NCBI RefSeq assembly: GCF_003367375.1
Contig: NZ_CP031416.1
Span: 3,603,501 to 3,667,500, forward strand
Reading direction: 5' to 3'
DNA length: 64,000 bases
Origin: Gallaecimonas mangrovi
GTDB lineage: Bacteria; Pseudomonadota; Gammaproteobacteria; Enterobacterales; Gallaecimonadaceae
Part shown: piece after piece, positions 35,940-44,911 of the stretch
Position numbering within the stretch: position 1 is the stretch's first letter
Layout: each line of letters starts with the position of its first letter
Position numbers and translations under genes: made by a program
The notes under the pieces: model-generated
The model's database searches: none
What the model was told of the DNA's origin: nothing
Seen by the model: the letters and a program-made list of their open reading frames with translations, nothing else

Positions 35940-36629
35940 TTACGCTTCTTCGCGGTGCTTAAGCTCATCCAGGTAGTTGTATATGGTAAAGCGGGTTACG
36001 CCCAGCGCATCGGCTGCACGCTTTACACCACCACGCACAATAAAGAGGCCGCTGGCCTGCATGCTGGCCACAGCGCCGAGTTTTTCTTCTTTGGTAAGCA
36101 ACGAAACCGGCTTGCCGGTTGCTTCAATAACGCTGGCAATAATGTCTTCCATCAAGCCGCCCATTTCTGCCGGCTTGCGGTTCTCCTGCTGCTTGGCACC
36201 ACCGCGATTTAACATACGGCCAAGCCAGGCATGGGCCAGGTGCGGAATGGTCATGTCAGCGTTAAGACAAAGTGCTGCGAATGGCTGGCCGCCGGAGTCA
36301 CGAAACACTGCGGTTGCGGAATTAAGGGTAACGCCGTTTTTGGTAACGGTGTTGTATTCCTTGATGATGGTGTTTTGCTCGCCGGTGGCTTCGGCGTCCA
36401 TGCGGGCGTTAGCAAAGCCCACATCCCCCTTCGGCCCCGCCAAGATAGGGTCGCCGATGGTACGCCCGGAAATATGGCCGTTGGCAATAGCCACTACGGA
36501 GCTTTCTGGGGTGCTAATGTCGTGCAGTACCACTTCAATATTGTCGCTGAGCATATGCTCCAGCAGATTCACTACCGTCGCCAGTGTATCAATCACTAAC
36601 TGGCGCTCTCCTTGCCGTTCCTTGCTCAA
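35940..36629 (-). CDS. YheO/DauR-like transcriptional regulator (PAS + HTH)
   Basis: The protein has an N-terminal YheO-type PAS domain (VVNLLEHMLSDNIEVVLHDI, IANGHISGRTIGDP, SATAVFRDSGGQPFAALCLN) and a C-terminal helix-turn-helix (RGGVKRAADALGVTRFTIYNYL). Family members include DauR, which senses D-arginine catabolism in Pseudomonas. I chose TTG at 36629, five bases after AGAGGG, giving 229 residues. The frame stays open to a TTG at 36734 but the extra residues look unlike the family. It is divergent from the TonB-receptor/peptidase cluster and is the likely regulator of it. Confidence 0.82.
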   Translation of the reverse strand: MSKERQGERQLVIDTLATVVNLLEHMLSDNIEVVLHDISTPESSVVAIANGHISGRTIGDPILAGPKGDVGFANARMDAEATGEQNTIIKEYNTVTKNGVTLNSATAVFRDSGGQPFAALCLNADMTIPHLAHAWLGRMLNRGGAKQQENRKPAEMGGLMEDIIASVIEATGKPVSLLTKEEKLGAVASMQASGLFIVRGGVKRAADALGVTRFTIYNYLDELKHREEA

Positions 36630-37032
36630 ATGAACCCTCTTGGCGATGCCTGTTTTTTCATTATGTTTTGTTAACTGTCCCACTATGCCACCGTCGATAT
36701 TAACGGTTTTTATCAATTGTGTGAGGTGACGCAACTTTAGAATTCAATTTAACGTTGATTACCTAAACAAAGAGTGCAATTCATAATAGTAGGCAACGGA
36801 TTCAATTATATGTCCGTTGTTTTTTTAATTCTGGGGCCAGGATACTCGCCTTGTTTGCAATGAGTTCCCCCTGGACCAGCAACCAAGCATCAGCTGGAGC
36901 CGTTATCGCTGCACTAGGCAATGAAGCCGTAAAAACACAAGGATCAGCGTGCACCGAGATCAGAGCAACGATGCATAACAGATGGGCAGCTGTTTCGCCC
37001 AGTCACGCAGGTTCATGTTGGAAATGACGACG
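36630..37032. other. Long divergent promoter region of the peptidase cluster
   Basis: About 400 bases without a confident gene. The left part is A+T-rich and probably holds both promoters. A hairpin with T-run lies at 36794-36827. The remaining 200 bases form a long leader before the TonB receptor. A 55-codon frame (36860-37027) crosses it but has poor codon use and no ribosome site. Confidence 0.55.
36794..36827 (+). promoter_or_regulatory. Terminator-like inverted repeat upstream of the TonB receptor
   Basis: CAACGGA-(12)-TCCGTTG is a perfect 7-bp inverted repeat followed immediately by T7. It is either an attenuator in the leader of the receptor operon, a terminator of upstream antisense or read-through transcription, or an operator for the divergent regulator. 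Confidence 0.5.
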
Positions 37033-39357
37033 ATGCACACTACCTTATCGAAAAAACATCAGCCCTCTTTGACCAACGCTGTGCGTTTGGCATTGGGCCT
37101 CGCTGTATTCTCCCTCTCCGCTACCACTTTCGCTCAGGACGCAGGCACCACTACTGCCAAGGCATCCAGCGCTGCTACTACCAGCGCCAAGAAGAAGAAA
37201 GATAGCGACGACCAAAACACCGAAACCATTACCGTTACTGCGCAAAAGCGGGTTGAACGTTTGCAAGACGTCCCCATGGCAGTAAGCGTGGTCAATGCCA
37301 AGAAACTGGCATCCAATGGCCAGTTTGATATGGCCAGTTACTACACCGACATCCCCGGCCTGAGCTACGTAAAAAGCCAGATGAGCAGCAACATCACGCT
37401 GCGCGGCATTGGTGACGAATCCGGTATCGGCGCTCGCCCAACCGCGGGTGTGGTTATTGATGATGTCCCATATGGCTCTGCCACCAACACCGGCGTGATC
37501 CCAGACCTTGACCCGGCGGATCTGGCACAAATTGAAGTGCTTAAAGGCCCACAAGGTACCCTTTACGGCGCCTCTAGCATGGGCGGCCTGCTGAAATACG
37601 TGACCGTTGACCCTGACACCAGCTACACCTACGGTTCAACCACCGTCGGCGGCTCTACCGTTGATGGCGGTGGTAACGGCTATAACGTCAGCACCGCTAA
37701 CAACGTTGCGGTGAGTGATAACTTGGCGTTCCGTGTTAGCGCTTTCCAGCGCCAAGACCCTTACTACGTCAAAAACATCCGCGATGGCGCCACCAATGAA
37801 TCCAAAACCAAAGGCGCCCGTATCGCCGGTCTTTGGAAAGCCAATGAAAACTGGACAATACGTGCCTCGGCCCTGTTCCAAAACAGCAAACAAGGCCAAA
37901 GCGCCACCGTTGATAGCGACTTCGATATGAACCCCATCTATGGCGATGGTGAACATGATCGCGCCGATGGCACCGATGGTTATCACAACAAGGTAAGGCT
38001 TTATACCCTGAAAGTGACTGGCGACCTGGGCTGGGCCACCTTTGATGCCATCAGTGGCTACACCCAGCACCGCTCTGCAGCGCTGTCGGATGTTGGCTAT
38101 ACCACTATTGGTAGCTACGCCTCGTACTTTGCCACTAACTACTTTGGTCTTGACTATAGCGACCCAACCGCCGCTATCACCAACGAGTACAGCGAAAACC
38201 GCTTCACTCAGGAACTGCGTCTGACCTCGCCTGGCAACCAGAAGTTGGAGTGGATGGCAGGGTTGTTCTATGACCATCAACACACAAACAGCACCCAGAA
38301 CTTCAACCTTTATGACGGTGACTCCGGTACGACGTTCACCGCCTATCCGATGCTGCTCTCCTTGAGCAGCGACAAATATCAGGAAGAGGCGATTTACGCC
38401 AATACCACTTACCACTTCACCGACAAATTTGACGTGCAAGTGGGCGGCCGTTACTCCCATTACAAACTGGAGAATGTGTCACCCTATGGCGGCCTAATGG
38501 GTACTGGCACTGCCGGTATTGGCGAAATTGATACCGGCTCCGATAGTAACAACGACTTCACCTACTCGATTTCACCCCGTTACATGTTCAGCCATGACAT
38601 GACCGGCTATCTGCGCGTAGCAACCGGTTATCGCGCTGGTGGCAGCAATGGCAGTGTGATTTCCGGCATTCCCACCACCTTCAAATCTGACAGTTTGGTC
38701 AGCTACGAGGCCGGTATTAAGGGCACCGCTCTGGATCAAAACATTGGTTATAACGCCGATGTTTATTACATCGACTGGAGCGACATGCAGTTGTCCCAGT
38801 ACGATTTGACCTACGGATCTTCCTACACCACCAATGCCGGTAAAGCCGTCAGCCAAGGTGTAGAACTGAGCGGTTCCTATACCCCAACTGCGAACTGGCG
38901 TCTGACAGCGGCCTACTCTTACGACGATGCCAAACTGACCCAGGACATCCCCGGCTACGAAGAAGGCTACACCGCCTACGGTAAGGACGGCGATCGCACT
39001 CCTTACACCGCTAAAAACACCGGCAATGTATCGGTTACCCGTTACTTCTACCCGTCTGATAACTATGACCTTTATGTCACAGCCAAGGCTGCGTACACCG
39101 GCGACCGTTACATGGAGTTCACTCAGTCTGAAGACTTGCCGCGTATCCACCTGCCCAGCTACACCACCGTTAACCTCAACATGGGTATCGAAGGTATGGA
39201 TTGGAAAGTTAACGTTTATGCCAACAACCTGACTAACGAAGACGGCATCATCAATGCTAATCGTCGTTCAGCAACCACCACCGGCACTGACGTAACTTAC
39301 GGCGCCACCATTATTCAGCCGCGCACCTTCGGTGTGAACTTCACGCTGGATTACTAA
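37033..39357 (+). CDS. TonB-dependent outer-membrane receptor
   Basis: The 774-residue protein has a signal peptide ending ATTFA. A Ser/Thr/Lys-rich linker precedes a TonB-box-like ETITVTAQKR and the plug domain (LQDVPMAVSVV, ITLRGIGDESG, IEVLKGPQGTLYGASSMGG). A 22-strand barrel ends in the aromatic residue of FGVNFTLDY. The plug type resembles receptors annotated for non-siderophore organic substrates. It is first in a run of co-directional peptidase genes, so peptides are the probable cargo. The start ATG 37033 follows GGA at seven bases; ATGs at 36982, 37015 and 37024 are in frame. Confidence 0.93.
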   Translation: MHTTLSKKHQPSLTNAVRLALGLAVFSLSATTFAQDAGTTTAKASSAATTSAKKKKDSDDQNTETITVTAQKRVERLQDVPMAVSVVNAKKLASNGQFDMASYYTDIPGLSYVKSQMSSNITLRGIGDESGIGARPTAGVVIDDVPYGSATNTGVIPDLDPADLAQIEVLKGPQGTLYGASSMGGLLKYVTVDPDTSYTYGSTTVGGSTVDGGGNGYNVSTANNVAVSDNLAFRVSAFQRQDPYYVKNIRDGATNESKTKGARIAGLWKANENWTIRASALFQNSKQGQSATVDSDFDMNPIYGDGEHDRADGTDGYHNKVRLYTLKVTGDLGWATFDAISGYTQHRSAALSDVGYTTIGSYASYFATNYFGLDYSDPTAAITNEYSENRFTQELRLTSPGNQKLEWMAGLFYDHQHTNSTQNFNLYDGDSGTTFTAYPMLLSLSSDKYQEEAIYANTTYHFTDKFDVQVGGRYSHYKLENVSPYGGLMGTGTAGIGEIDTGSDSNNDFTYSISPRYMFSHDMTGYLRVATGYRAGGSNGSVISGIPTTFKSDSLVSYEAGIKGTALDQNIGYNADVYYIDWSDMQLSQYDLTYGSSYTTNAGKAVSQGVELSGSYTPTANWRLTAAYSYDDAKLTQDIPGYEEGYTAYGKDGDRTPYTAKNTGNVSVTRYFYPSDNYDLYVTAKAAYTGDRYMEFTQSEDLPRIHLPSYTTVNLNMGIEGMDWKVNVYANNLTNEDGIINANRRSATTTGTDVTYGATIIQPRTFGVNFTLDY

Positions 39358-39372
39358 GAAGGAATGGATGCG

Positions 39373-41043
39373 ATGAGACGTTACCCCTTGTTGGCACTTG
39401 CAGCGCTTAGCCTGGTTACCACCCAGGCAATAGCAGGCGAGCAGCCCGGTTTACGTATCAAACTGACCCCGGTCAAAACACAGGGGCAACTCTCTGGCAT
39501 CCAGGTTGAGGAGACATTTAAGACGGCAGGGCAAGCCCTGGCGCCTTTGTCTCTTGCCAGCCGCTTGGGGCCATTGGCCGAGATTGATAGCCGTATACAC
39601 GACATTAAGCTCGTTGATGCCAAGGGCGCTATCGCCCTTAAGGATGGCACTGCACCCAGTACCATTATTCCCGGCGGCAGCAACCACACTTGGACCCCTG
39701 GCCGACAAAGCCAGGGGCCCGTTACCTTGAGTTATATCGCTGACGTTTCCCACCTGACCATTCCCGGCCCTACCTGGGAGCTGCGTTCAGAGGCCAGAGG
39801 CATTAGCGGCTCGGGGATCACCTTTTTGATTTTGCCCGAGGACAAACGCCAGTATCAGGTGAAACTGAGCTGGGATCTGTCCGCTATCGGTAAAGATGCT
39901 TCCACCCTCGACAGCCTGCCCCAAAACGGCCAAGGCAGTCTCGACCGGATTTTGCAAAGCTATTTTATGGCCGGCCATTTGCTCCAAAAAAGCGCCGGGC
40001 CTTTTAAAATCGCCAGCACTGCAAAAACCCACAATTTCAGCCAGCAGAGCCTGCTTGATTGGATAGAAAAAGCCTATTTCAAACTCAGTGCGCTCTACGG
40101 TAACAACGCGCCGCCGCCCTTTACGGTGGCACTGCGCACCAACACCTTAACCACCATCAGCGGCACCGCCTTGCCGCAATCGCTGATGTCGATCATGAGC
40201 CCTGATGTCAGCAAAAGTGACATTGAAAGCCTGATGGCCCATGAAATGACCCATGTCTTCCTTTATGGCACCGACCCACAAAGCTGGTTCCAGGAAGGCT
40301 TGGCTATGACTTACCAAGACCGGGCGCCTTTTGCCACCGGCCTGATTGGTATGTCGCAGTACATTAACGGCGTTAACCAAGTGCTGCGTAGCTACTACAG
40401 CAACGTGCGCAAACATATCTCGATGCAAGAAGGTGAAAAGGCCTTCTGGACCGACGCCCGTGCCAGGCTGGTGCCTTACGACCGCGGCGCCCTGTATTTC
40501 ATGGTCACCGACGGCAGGTTGCGCGCCAAAAGCGCCAATAAGAATAACCTCGACAAGGTATTGCGCCAGTTCATGGATAACTACCGCGCCGGTAAACCGG
40601 CACTGGCCAAAGACTGGCTGGCCCTGCTTGGCCAGTATCTGGATAAAAGTACCGTCGAAAAAGACTACCAAACCATGCTAACCGGCCAAGGCACCCTGGT
40701 GCCGCCAGAGCAATCCTTCGGCCCATGTTTTACCCGGGTAAAACAGCAGATGCCGCTGTTCGAGCTGGGTTTTGATATCAGCAGCCTGATGCACAATCCC
40801 AAAATCATTAAAGGCCTAAACCCCGACTCAGCCGCCGCCAAAGCCGGGCTGCGTAACGGTGATGTGGTAACCAACCCCATAGGCCTTGATGAAAGCCAGG
40901 CGCACCCCAGCCATACCATGACGCTGGTAGTAAACCGCGCCGGCAAGACACTGAATATTCGTTTTAAACCGGAGGGGAAATTGACTGAAGGTTACCAATG
41001 GCAAGCACGCAAAGGTGCAAAGGGAGACCAATGCAGACTCTAA
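39373..41043 (+). CDS. Exported M61-like metallopeptidase with PDZ domain, copy 1
   Basis: The 556-residue protein has a signal peptide (ends QAIAG or nearby), an N-terminal beta region, a zinc motif HEMTH at residues 290-294 followed by WFQEGLAM, and a C-terminal PDZ-like domain (LNPDSAAAKAGLRNGDVV). This layout fits the M61 glycyl-aminopeptidase clan, although the family is only distantly recognisable. I chose ATG 39373, eight to nine bases after AAGGA; the ATG at 39364 directly abuts that site. The S10 gene starts 13 bases before its stop, so translation is coupled. It is paralogous to the gene at 44908. Confidence 0.8.
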   Translation: MRRYPLLALAALSLVTTQAIAGEQPGLRIKLTPVKTQGQLSGIQVEETFKTAGQALAPLSLASRLGPLAEIDSRIHDIKLVDAKGAIALKDGTAPSTIIPGGSNHTWTPGRQSQGPVTLSYIADVSHLTIPGPTWELRSEARGISGSGITFLILPEDKRQYQVKLSWDLSAIGKDASTLDSLPQNGQGSLDRILQSYFMAGHLLQKSAGPFKIASTAKTHNFSQQSLLDWIEKAYFKLSALYGNNAPPPFTVALRTNTLTTISGTALPQSLMSIMSPDVSKSDIESLMAHEMTHVFLYGTDPQSWFQEGLAMTYQDRAPFATGLIGMSQYINGVNQVLRSYYSNVRKHISMQEGEKAFWTDARARLVPYDRGALYFMVTDGRLRAKSANKNNLDKVLRQFMDNYRAGKPALAKDWLALLGQYLDKSTVEKDYQTMLTGQGTLVPPEQSFGPCFTRVKQQMPLFELGFDISSLMHNPKIIKGLNPDSAAAKAGLRNGDVVTNPIGLDESQAHPSHTMTLVVNRAGKTLNIRFKPEGKLTEGYQWQARKGAKGDQCRL

Positions 41044-42476
41044 CAAAACAATTCTTTGTGGGCGCCTTGTTAGCCACAACAGTCACGGTGCCAAGGATGG
41101 CTTTAGCCGATACTGCCGCTATCAAAGATGTGGTTAGCCAACATCAGATAGCACTGAATGGTAAAGCGCTGCACTACGAAGCAATCTTTTCAAGCCAGCA
41201 ACTGACCGACGGCGCCAGTGTCAGCGCCACCGCATACTTGCAACCGGCCAAGGCCGCAAACCGGCCGGTGCTGGTGGTGTTTAACGGCGGCCCGGGGGCG
41301 TCCTCGTCGCCGCTGCACTTTGAAGGTATCGGCCCTTATCTGAAGGAAAAGGATGCTAAGGGCAAACAGCACTTGGTGACCAACCCCAACAGCCTGCTGG
41401 ATGTAGCGGACCTGGTGTTCATCGACCCACCTGGCACCGGTTTTAGCCAAGCGCCAAACACCAAAGCAGGCCAGCGCCAATATTGGTCCAGTAACGGCGA
41501 TGCCAAAGCCATTCATGACTTCATCAAAGCCTGGCTTGCCAAGCATCACCGCAGCCAGGCACCGCTTTATATTGGCGGCGAAAGCTATGGCGGTTATCGC
41601 TTAGCGACCATGGCCGGCATCAGTGCTGACCTGCACCCGGCAGGGCTACTGCTGATATCCCCCATGCTCGATGCCACCGCCAGCGTCAACGCCCCCGGTA
41701 ACGACCTGCCGTACATCATGAGCCTGCCAACCATGGCGGTTGCCGCAGTCAAGCACGGCAAGGTGGCGGCCCATGGCCGCAGCATGAAAGCGGTATTCAA
41801 CGAGGCTAAAGCTTACGCGCTAAATGACTATGCCTTGGCACTGCTTAAGGGCGACGCGATAACCAGCACTGAAAGCCAGCAAGTGGCGGCGAAAGTGGCG
41901 GCGTTCACGGGCCTAAGCCGCCAGCAAGTGCTGGCTGCCAACCTGCGCCTTGACCCCGAGTATTACCGTAAAACCCTGTTAAAGGCCGACGGTAACGTCA
42001 TGGGCCGCCTTGATACCCGCGTGGTGGCGCCCATTCCGAAAAAGGTTGATAAAAGCCGCCCTTCAGCCGCTAACGACCCAGCCTTGGGGCTTGGCAACAG
42101 CTTGGTGATTAAATCCAAGGAAATTGCCGACTACCTGCATGGCCAACTGCAGGTGCCGGGCAAAGCTGACTACACCGCCTTGTCGCTAAAGGTGAACTTC
42201 AAGTGGCAATACGGCGATGGTAGCGCCCAGCTCTACTTCAACCCCACCAGTAACATCAGCGCACTATTAAAAGCCCAGCCCAACACCAAATTGCTGGTAC
42301 TGGGCGGTCTTTATGACCTGGCAGTGCCGGCGATGTCTTCTTGGTATGCCATCACCCATGCCGGCATCAAACCAGATCAGGTGCAGTTTAAGTTACTACC
42401 CACCGGCCACTCGGTGTTTGAACAAGCCAGCGAACGGCCAAAGCTCAAAGCGATGCTGACAACCTTTATGCAATAA
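41031..42476 (+). CDS. Exported S10 serine carboxypeptidase, copy 1
   Basis: The 481-residue protein has a signal peptide (ends MALA). It is an alpha/beta-hydrolase of peptidase family S10: oxyanion strand LVVFNGGPGASSS, FIDPPGTGFSQAP, nucleophile Ser185 in GGESYGGYR, Asp in LVLGGLYDLAVP, and His in PTGHSVFEQ. S10 enzymes remove C-terminal residues, usually at acidic pH, and are far commoner in eukaryotes than in bacteria. AAAGGGA precedes ATG 41031, which lies inside the end of the upstream gene. It pairs with the M61-like enzyme as amino- and carboxypeptidase. Confidence 0.9.
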   Translation: MQTLTKQFFVGALLATTVTVPRMALADTAAIKDVVSQHQIALNGKALHYEAIFSSQQLTDGASVSATAYLQPAKAANRPVLVVFNGGPGASSSPLHFEGIGPYLKEKDAKGKQHLVTNPNSLLDVADLVFIDPPGTGFSQAPNTKAGQRQYWSSNGDAKAIHDFIKAWLAKHHRSQAPLYIGGESYGGYRLATMAGISADLHPAGLLLISPMLDATASVNAPGNDLPYIMSLPTMAVAAVKHGKVAAHGRSMKAVFNEAKAYALNDYALALLKGDAITSTESQQVAAKVAAFTGLSRQQVLAANLRLDPEYYRKTLLKADGNVMGRLDTRVVAPIPKKVDKSRPSAANDPALGLGNSLVIKSKEIADYLHGQLQVPGKADYTALSLKVNFKWQYGDGSAQLYFNPTSNISALLKAQPNTKLLVLGGLYDLAVPAMSSWYAITHAGIKPDQVQFKLLPTGHSVFEQASERPKLKAMLTTFMQ

Positions 42477-42632
42477 CACCGTAGCGAGCCAGCACCAGCC
42501 CTTATTTTTAAGGCCAAGCGGCGCCTTGATAGCCGCTATGGGCGTTTGCGCGTCTTCGCTAATTGAATTCCAGGTATAGATAACTGTGACAATTCCCATG
42601 CTAAACAGTAAGAACTCACGAGGTGCACGCCA

Positions 42633-43118
42633 ATGAGCCAAATAGAACAGCGCCTCAATGACCTTGGCCTGACCTTACCGCCAGCACTGACACCACCACC
42701 CGGTATCATCTTGCCTTTTGCCATGGTCAAAGTGGTGGGTAACCGCGCCCTTGTTTCCGGCCACGGCCCACAAAACCCGGATGGAAGCATGCAAGGCCTG
42801 ACCGGCCGGGTCGGTGAAGACTTAAATGACCAGCAAGGCTACGATGCGGCCAAACTTACCGCACTATCCGTGCTGGGCAGTTTGAAAAGAGCGCTCGGTG
42901 ACCTGGATCGTATCCAGCAATGGGTGAAAATCTTCGGTATGGTCAGTTCTGCCCCCGGCTATCAGAAACAGCCCAACGTCATTAACGGTTTTTCCGACCT
43001 CATTTTGGAACTCTACGGGCCAGAAAGAGGCCTGCACGCACGCAGCGCCGTTGGCATGGCCGAGCTGCCTTTTGGCATTCCGGTTGAAGTGGAATGCGAA
43101 GTCGAGATCCAGCCCTGA
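42633..43118 (+). CDS. RidA/YjgF-family protein, cytoplasmic
   Basis: The 161-residue protein has no signal peptide. The RidA fold is shown by RALVSGHGPQNPDG, the central helix region SVLGSLKRALGDLDRIQQWVKIFGMV, and ARSAVGMAELPFGIPVEVECEVEI, which keeps the Arg that contacts the substrate carboxylate. Family members hydrolyse enamine/imine by-products of PLP enzymes. It resembles the larger YjgF-like subgroup rather than classic RidA. It lies 18 bases before the exported PLP enzyme and is the cytoplasmic partner of the exported RidA at 44447. Confidence 0.88.
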   Translation: MSQIEQRLNDLGLTLPPALTPPPGIILPFAMVKVVGNRALVSGHGPQNPDGSMQGLTGRVGEDLNDQQGYDAAKLTALSVLGSLKRALGDLDRIQQWVKIFGMVSSAPGYQKQPNVINGFSDLILELYGPERGLHARSAVGMAELPFGIPVEVECEVEIQP

Positions 43119-43142
43119 CACCGATTTAAGGAGCCTATGGCC

Positions 43143-44450
43143 ATGAAAAATACACCGCAAGATGCGCCCCAGATAGATAACGTCGACCATTCTCGCCGTC
43201 GTTGGTTAGCCGGTATGGCCAGCTTGCCGGTGGCAGCTGGCATGCTAAGCCTGCCAGCCATGGCCAAGCCCAATGTGCCGCCGCCGCACCATAGCCCGCG
43301 TAAAACCGGCGCCGGCCTTGATGGCGCCGCCGATCATTTCAGCATCGACGGCACTTATATCAATGGCGCCTACATGCACCCGGTCACTAACAAGGCTGCC
43401 GATGCCATGCGTACCTATCTGGACGCCAGGCTGATGAATGCCAACGCCAATGCCACCGACATGTCGGGTAATCGCGACAAGGCCATGGAACTGTTCGGCA
43501 AGTTAATGAACGCCGACAAGGACGAGCTGGCTTGGGTATCCACCACCACCGACGGTGAAAACTTGGTGGTATCCGGGCTTGGTTTGCCCTACACAAAAGG
43601 CCGGGTCGTCACCGACCTTTACCATTTCGACGGTGCCCTTTACATGTATAACGAGCTGGCCAAGCAAGGGCTTGACCTGCACGTTGTTAAACCCCGGGGC
43701 AACCGCATTCACTTAGAAGACATGGACAAGGCCATTACCCCCGGCACCAAACTGGTTTCGGTAACCATGGTCTCGAATGTGGCGGGCTTTCAGCACGACC
43801 TCAAGGCGCTTTGCGACTTGGCCCATTCCCGCGGCGCCATGGTGTATGCCGACTTAATTCAAGCCGCTGGCACCACGCCTATCGATCTTCACGCCTGCGG
43901 TGTCGACTTTGCCGCTTGCGCCACTTACAAGTGGCTGATGGGCGACTTTGGTATCGCCTTTATGTATGCCCGCCGCGAAAGCCAGCAAGCGCTAAAACGG
44001 GTTGAATGGGGCTACCGGGAAATTGGCAAATTTAAAACCCACTTTTTGCCATTCGATCCCCCGGCTGACCACTTTTTGGATAGCGCTCCGGCAGAAGGCC
44101 TGGCGGGTATCGTTGGTGTCGGCACCTTAAGTAACGCCGCCCCGGCCGCCTTGGTGCCTTCCCTTGAATACCTGCAAAAGCTCGGCATTGACCGCATTGA
44201 AAAGTGGCGCCAACCGATGCTCAAACGCCTGCACGAAGCGGTGCCACGCTTGGGTTATACCGCCATGACACCGGAAGACTCCAAGTCGGCCATCATCGCC
44301 TTTTCGAAAAAGGATGTTTGGAAAGAACTCAGCCCGAAACTGAAAAAGGCCGGCGTGCAAGTCACCGTGTATCGCAATTATTTTCGCATCGCACCGTCGT
44401 TCTACAACTCCATGGACGACATCGAGCGTCTTATCGAGGCCTTGTCATGA
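43143..44450 (+). CDS. Tat-exported class-V PLP-dependent enzyme
   Basis: The 435-residue protein has a twin-arginine signal (SRRRWLAGMASLPVAAGML, cleavage after AMA), so it is exported with cofactor bound. It is an aminotransferase class V fold: LVSVTMVSNVAGF, ADLIQAAGTTPIDLHACGVDF, and the PLP lysine Lys263 in ATYKWLMGDFG. It is closest in type to isopenicillin-N-epimerase/cysteine-desulfurase-like proteins. A known Tat-exported relative is PvdN of pyoverdine maturation. Reaction (racemase, lyase or transaminase) is not decided. The ATG at 43143 gives the better ribosome spacing; the ATG at 43137 is in frame. Its stop overlaps the next start (ATGA). Confidence 0.87.
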   Translation: MKNTPQDAPQIDNVDHSRRRWLAGMASLPVAAGMLSLPAMAKPNVPPPHHSPRKTGAGLDGAADHFSIDGTYINGAYMHPVTNKAADAMRTYLDARLMNANANATDMSGNRDKAMELFGKLMNADKDELAWVSTTTDGENLVVSGLGLPYTKGRVVTDLYHFDGALYMYNELAKQGLDLHVVKPRGNRIHLEDMDKAITPGTKLVSVTMVSNVAGFQHDLKALCDLAHSRGAMVYADLIQAAGTTPIDLHACGVDFAACATYKWLMGDFGIAFMYARRESQQALKRVEWGYREIGKFKTHFLPFDPPADHFLDSAPAEGLAGIVGVGTLSNAAPAALVPSLEYLQKLGIDRIEKWRQPMLKRLHEAVPRLGYTAMTPEDSKSAIIAFSKKDVWKELSPKLKKAGVQVTVYRNYFRIAPSFYNSMDDIERLIEALS

Positions 44451-44911
44451 GCATCAAAACCCTGATTTTTGCCGCCCTTGTTGGCACTTTCGCCATTAGC
44501 GCTACTGCCAGTGCCGCGCCAGCCAACAGCGACGACCTGCACTTTTATTCCTATGGCCCGAAAGTGCCGTTCTCTGCGGCGGTACGCACCGGCCGCACCC
44601 TGTATTTGTCTGGCCAAATTGGCATGGCCCCCAACCACAAGTTGCCGGCGAGCTTTGAAGGCCAAGCCAAGCAAGTCATGGAAAACATTAAAGGCACCCT
44701 GGCTGGCATGCACTTGGGTATGGACCGGGTGGTGAAATGCACGGTGATGCTTGACGACATGAACAACTGGCCAACCTTTAACAAGGTTTATATGAGCTTT
44801 TTTAAACCCGACCACATGCCAGCGCGCAGCGCTTCAGCGGTCAAAGCCCTGGCGCTCGGCGCCGCTTTGGAAGTGGAATGTATTGCCTACTTGCCCAAAG
44901 GCTATAAGTGA
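44447..44911 (+). CDS. Exported RidA-family protein
   Basis: The 154-residue protein has a clear signal peptide (MSIKTLIFAALVGTFAISA, cleavage after ASA or SAA), unlike classic cytosolic RidA. The RidA domain shows TLYLSGQIGMAPNHKLP, QAKQVMENIKGTLAGMHLG, VVKCTVMLDDMNNWPTFN, and Arg127 in PARSASAV. Its ATG overlaps the stop of the Tat-exported PLP enzyme, so the two are made together and act in the same compartment. The simplest reading is periplasmic hydrolysis of enamine/imine products released by that enzyme. Its stop overlaps the next start (GTGA). Confidence 0.88.
   Translation: MSIKTLIFAALVGTFAISATASAAPANSDDLHFYSYGPKVPFSAAVRTGRTLYLSGQIGMAPNHKLPASFEGQAKQVMENIKGTLAGMHLGMDRVVKCTVMLDDMNNWPTFNKVYMSFFKPDHMPARSASAVKALALGAALEVECIAYLPKGYK

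Noticed and set aside
36860-37027. 55-codon plus-strand frame before the TonB receptor, whose stop overlaps an in-frame ATG of the receptor.
   Set aside because: No ribosome site, several rare codons, no recognisable protein pattern; more likely part of the leader.
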